Notes under the pieces: generated by a model
What the model saw: only the letters and a program-made list of their open reading frames with translations
Database searches by the model: none
Told to the model about the DNA's origin: nothing
Translations under genes and position numbers: made by a program
Shown: in pieces, positions 6,216 through 6,452 of the stretch
How positions within the stretch are numbered: position 1 is the stretch's first letter
Layout: each line of letters opens with the position of its first letter
DNA from: an uncultured Lachnospiraceae bacterium
GTDB taxonomy: Bacteria > Bacillota > Clostridia > Lachnospirales > Lachnospiraceae
Assembly: GCA_900313265.1 (NCBI GenBank)
Contig: OMRN01000230.1
Location: 1 to 6,452, forward strand
Reading direction: 5' to 3'
DNA length: 6,452 bases

Positions 6216-6452
6216 TTATACCTTCTCCACAACGGAAATTCCGAAGGATCCCGGGCCGCAGCTGATAGCAACCACCGGAGACGTCTGTTCGAAATAAATG
6301 GCATTGAACTTCTCTTTTTTCTCGATTTCCGCCCGGATCCATTCCATTTCCTTCTTCGTAAGACCCACATGATTGACAAAAAGCACCGTATGGTCGGCTT
6401 TGAATCCCGAAAGACTCTTTTTGATATATTTCTTCCAGACTCTTTCCCTGGA
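6216..6452 (-). CDS. DegV family protein, C-terminal fragment (78 residues)
   Basis: DegV (FakB-type) proteins bind a fatty acid between two domains; in Firmicutes several present it to the FakA kinase so that host or environmental fatty acids enter phospholipid synthesis. Only the last 78 codons are in the window; the start lies beyond the right edge. The fragment reads as the second domain: a strand ADHTVLFVNHVG, a helix LTKKEMEWIRAEIEKKEKF, a strand NAIYFEQTSP, and the closing segment VVAISCGPGSFGISVVEKV. The Gly-Pro-Gly-x-Phe-Gly close to the end is the family's C-terminal signature. The stop is TAA (6216-6218). The N-terminal fatty-acid-contact motif cannot be checked here, so the ligand is not established. 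It is 133 bp from the sigma-like gene and that gap has its own promoter candidate, so a shared transcript is not required. Confidence 0.88.
   Translation of the reverse strand, partial: SRERVWKKYIKKSLSGFKADHTVLFVNHVGLTKKEMEWIRAEIEKKEKFNAIYFEQTSPVVAISCGPGSFGISVVEKV

Noticed and set aside
6197..6379. A 60-codon minus-strand frame starting MSIMWVLRRRKW overlaps the right-end gene.
   Set aside because: It is a shifted frame of the DegV gene; the correct frame reads the DegV C-terminal signature and stops at 6216.

Overview
The window is a stretch of ordinary-looking bacterial chromosome in which all four recognisable genes lie on the minus strand. In transcription order (from high to low coordinates) they are: the 3' end of a DegV-family gene (6452 to 6216), a small gene for a sigma-70-like protein (6082 to 5393), a complete addB (5223 to 1786), and the 5' part of addA (from 1710, running off the left edge). 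An addB-addA order, a four-cysteine AddB, DegV proteins and AGGAGA-type ribosome binding sites point to a Gram-positive Firmicute. Protein style and moderate GC suggest a Clostridia member, perhaps Lachnospiraceae. That family-level placement is inference only.

Right end (6083-6452): the DegV fragment ends with the family's Gly-Pro-Gly C-terminal motif. A 133-bp gap follows. It holds a good promoter candidate (TTGCAA, 16 bp, TAAAAT with an extended TGn), a 7-bp inverted repeat just after the expected transcription start, and a strong Shine-Dalgarno sequence for the sigma-like gene.

Middle (5224-5392): the sigma-like gene ends in a clear stem-loop plus U-tract terminator. The remaining ~95 nt before addB have several potential RNA structures. 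One segment could pair either with an upstream GGAGA or with the addB Shine-Dalgarno, a possible on/off switch for translation.

Left (1-5223): addB and addA are separated by 75 bp and are most simply one operon. Their products form the AddAB helicase-nuclease, which processes double-strand DNA ends for RecA-dependent repair (the Firmicute counterpart of RecBCD). AddA brings the SF1 helicase motor; AddB brings an intact Walker A, a RecB-type nuclease and the cysteines of an iron-sulfur cluster. A 19-bp near-perfect tandem duplication covers the addB stop codon.

I found no mobile element, CRISPR array, rRNA, tRNA or recognisable riboswitch class, and no coherent new multi-gene system. The points most worth a second look are the divergent sigma-like protein, the possible switch in the addB leader and the duplication at the addB stop.
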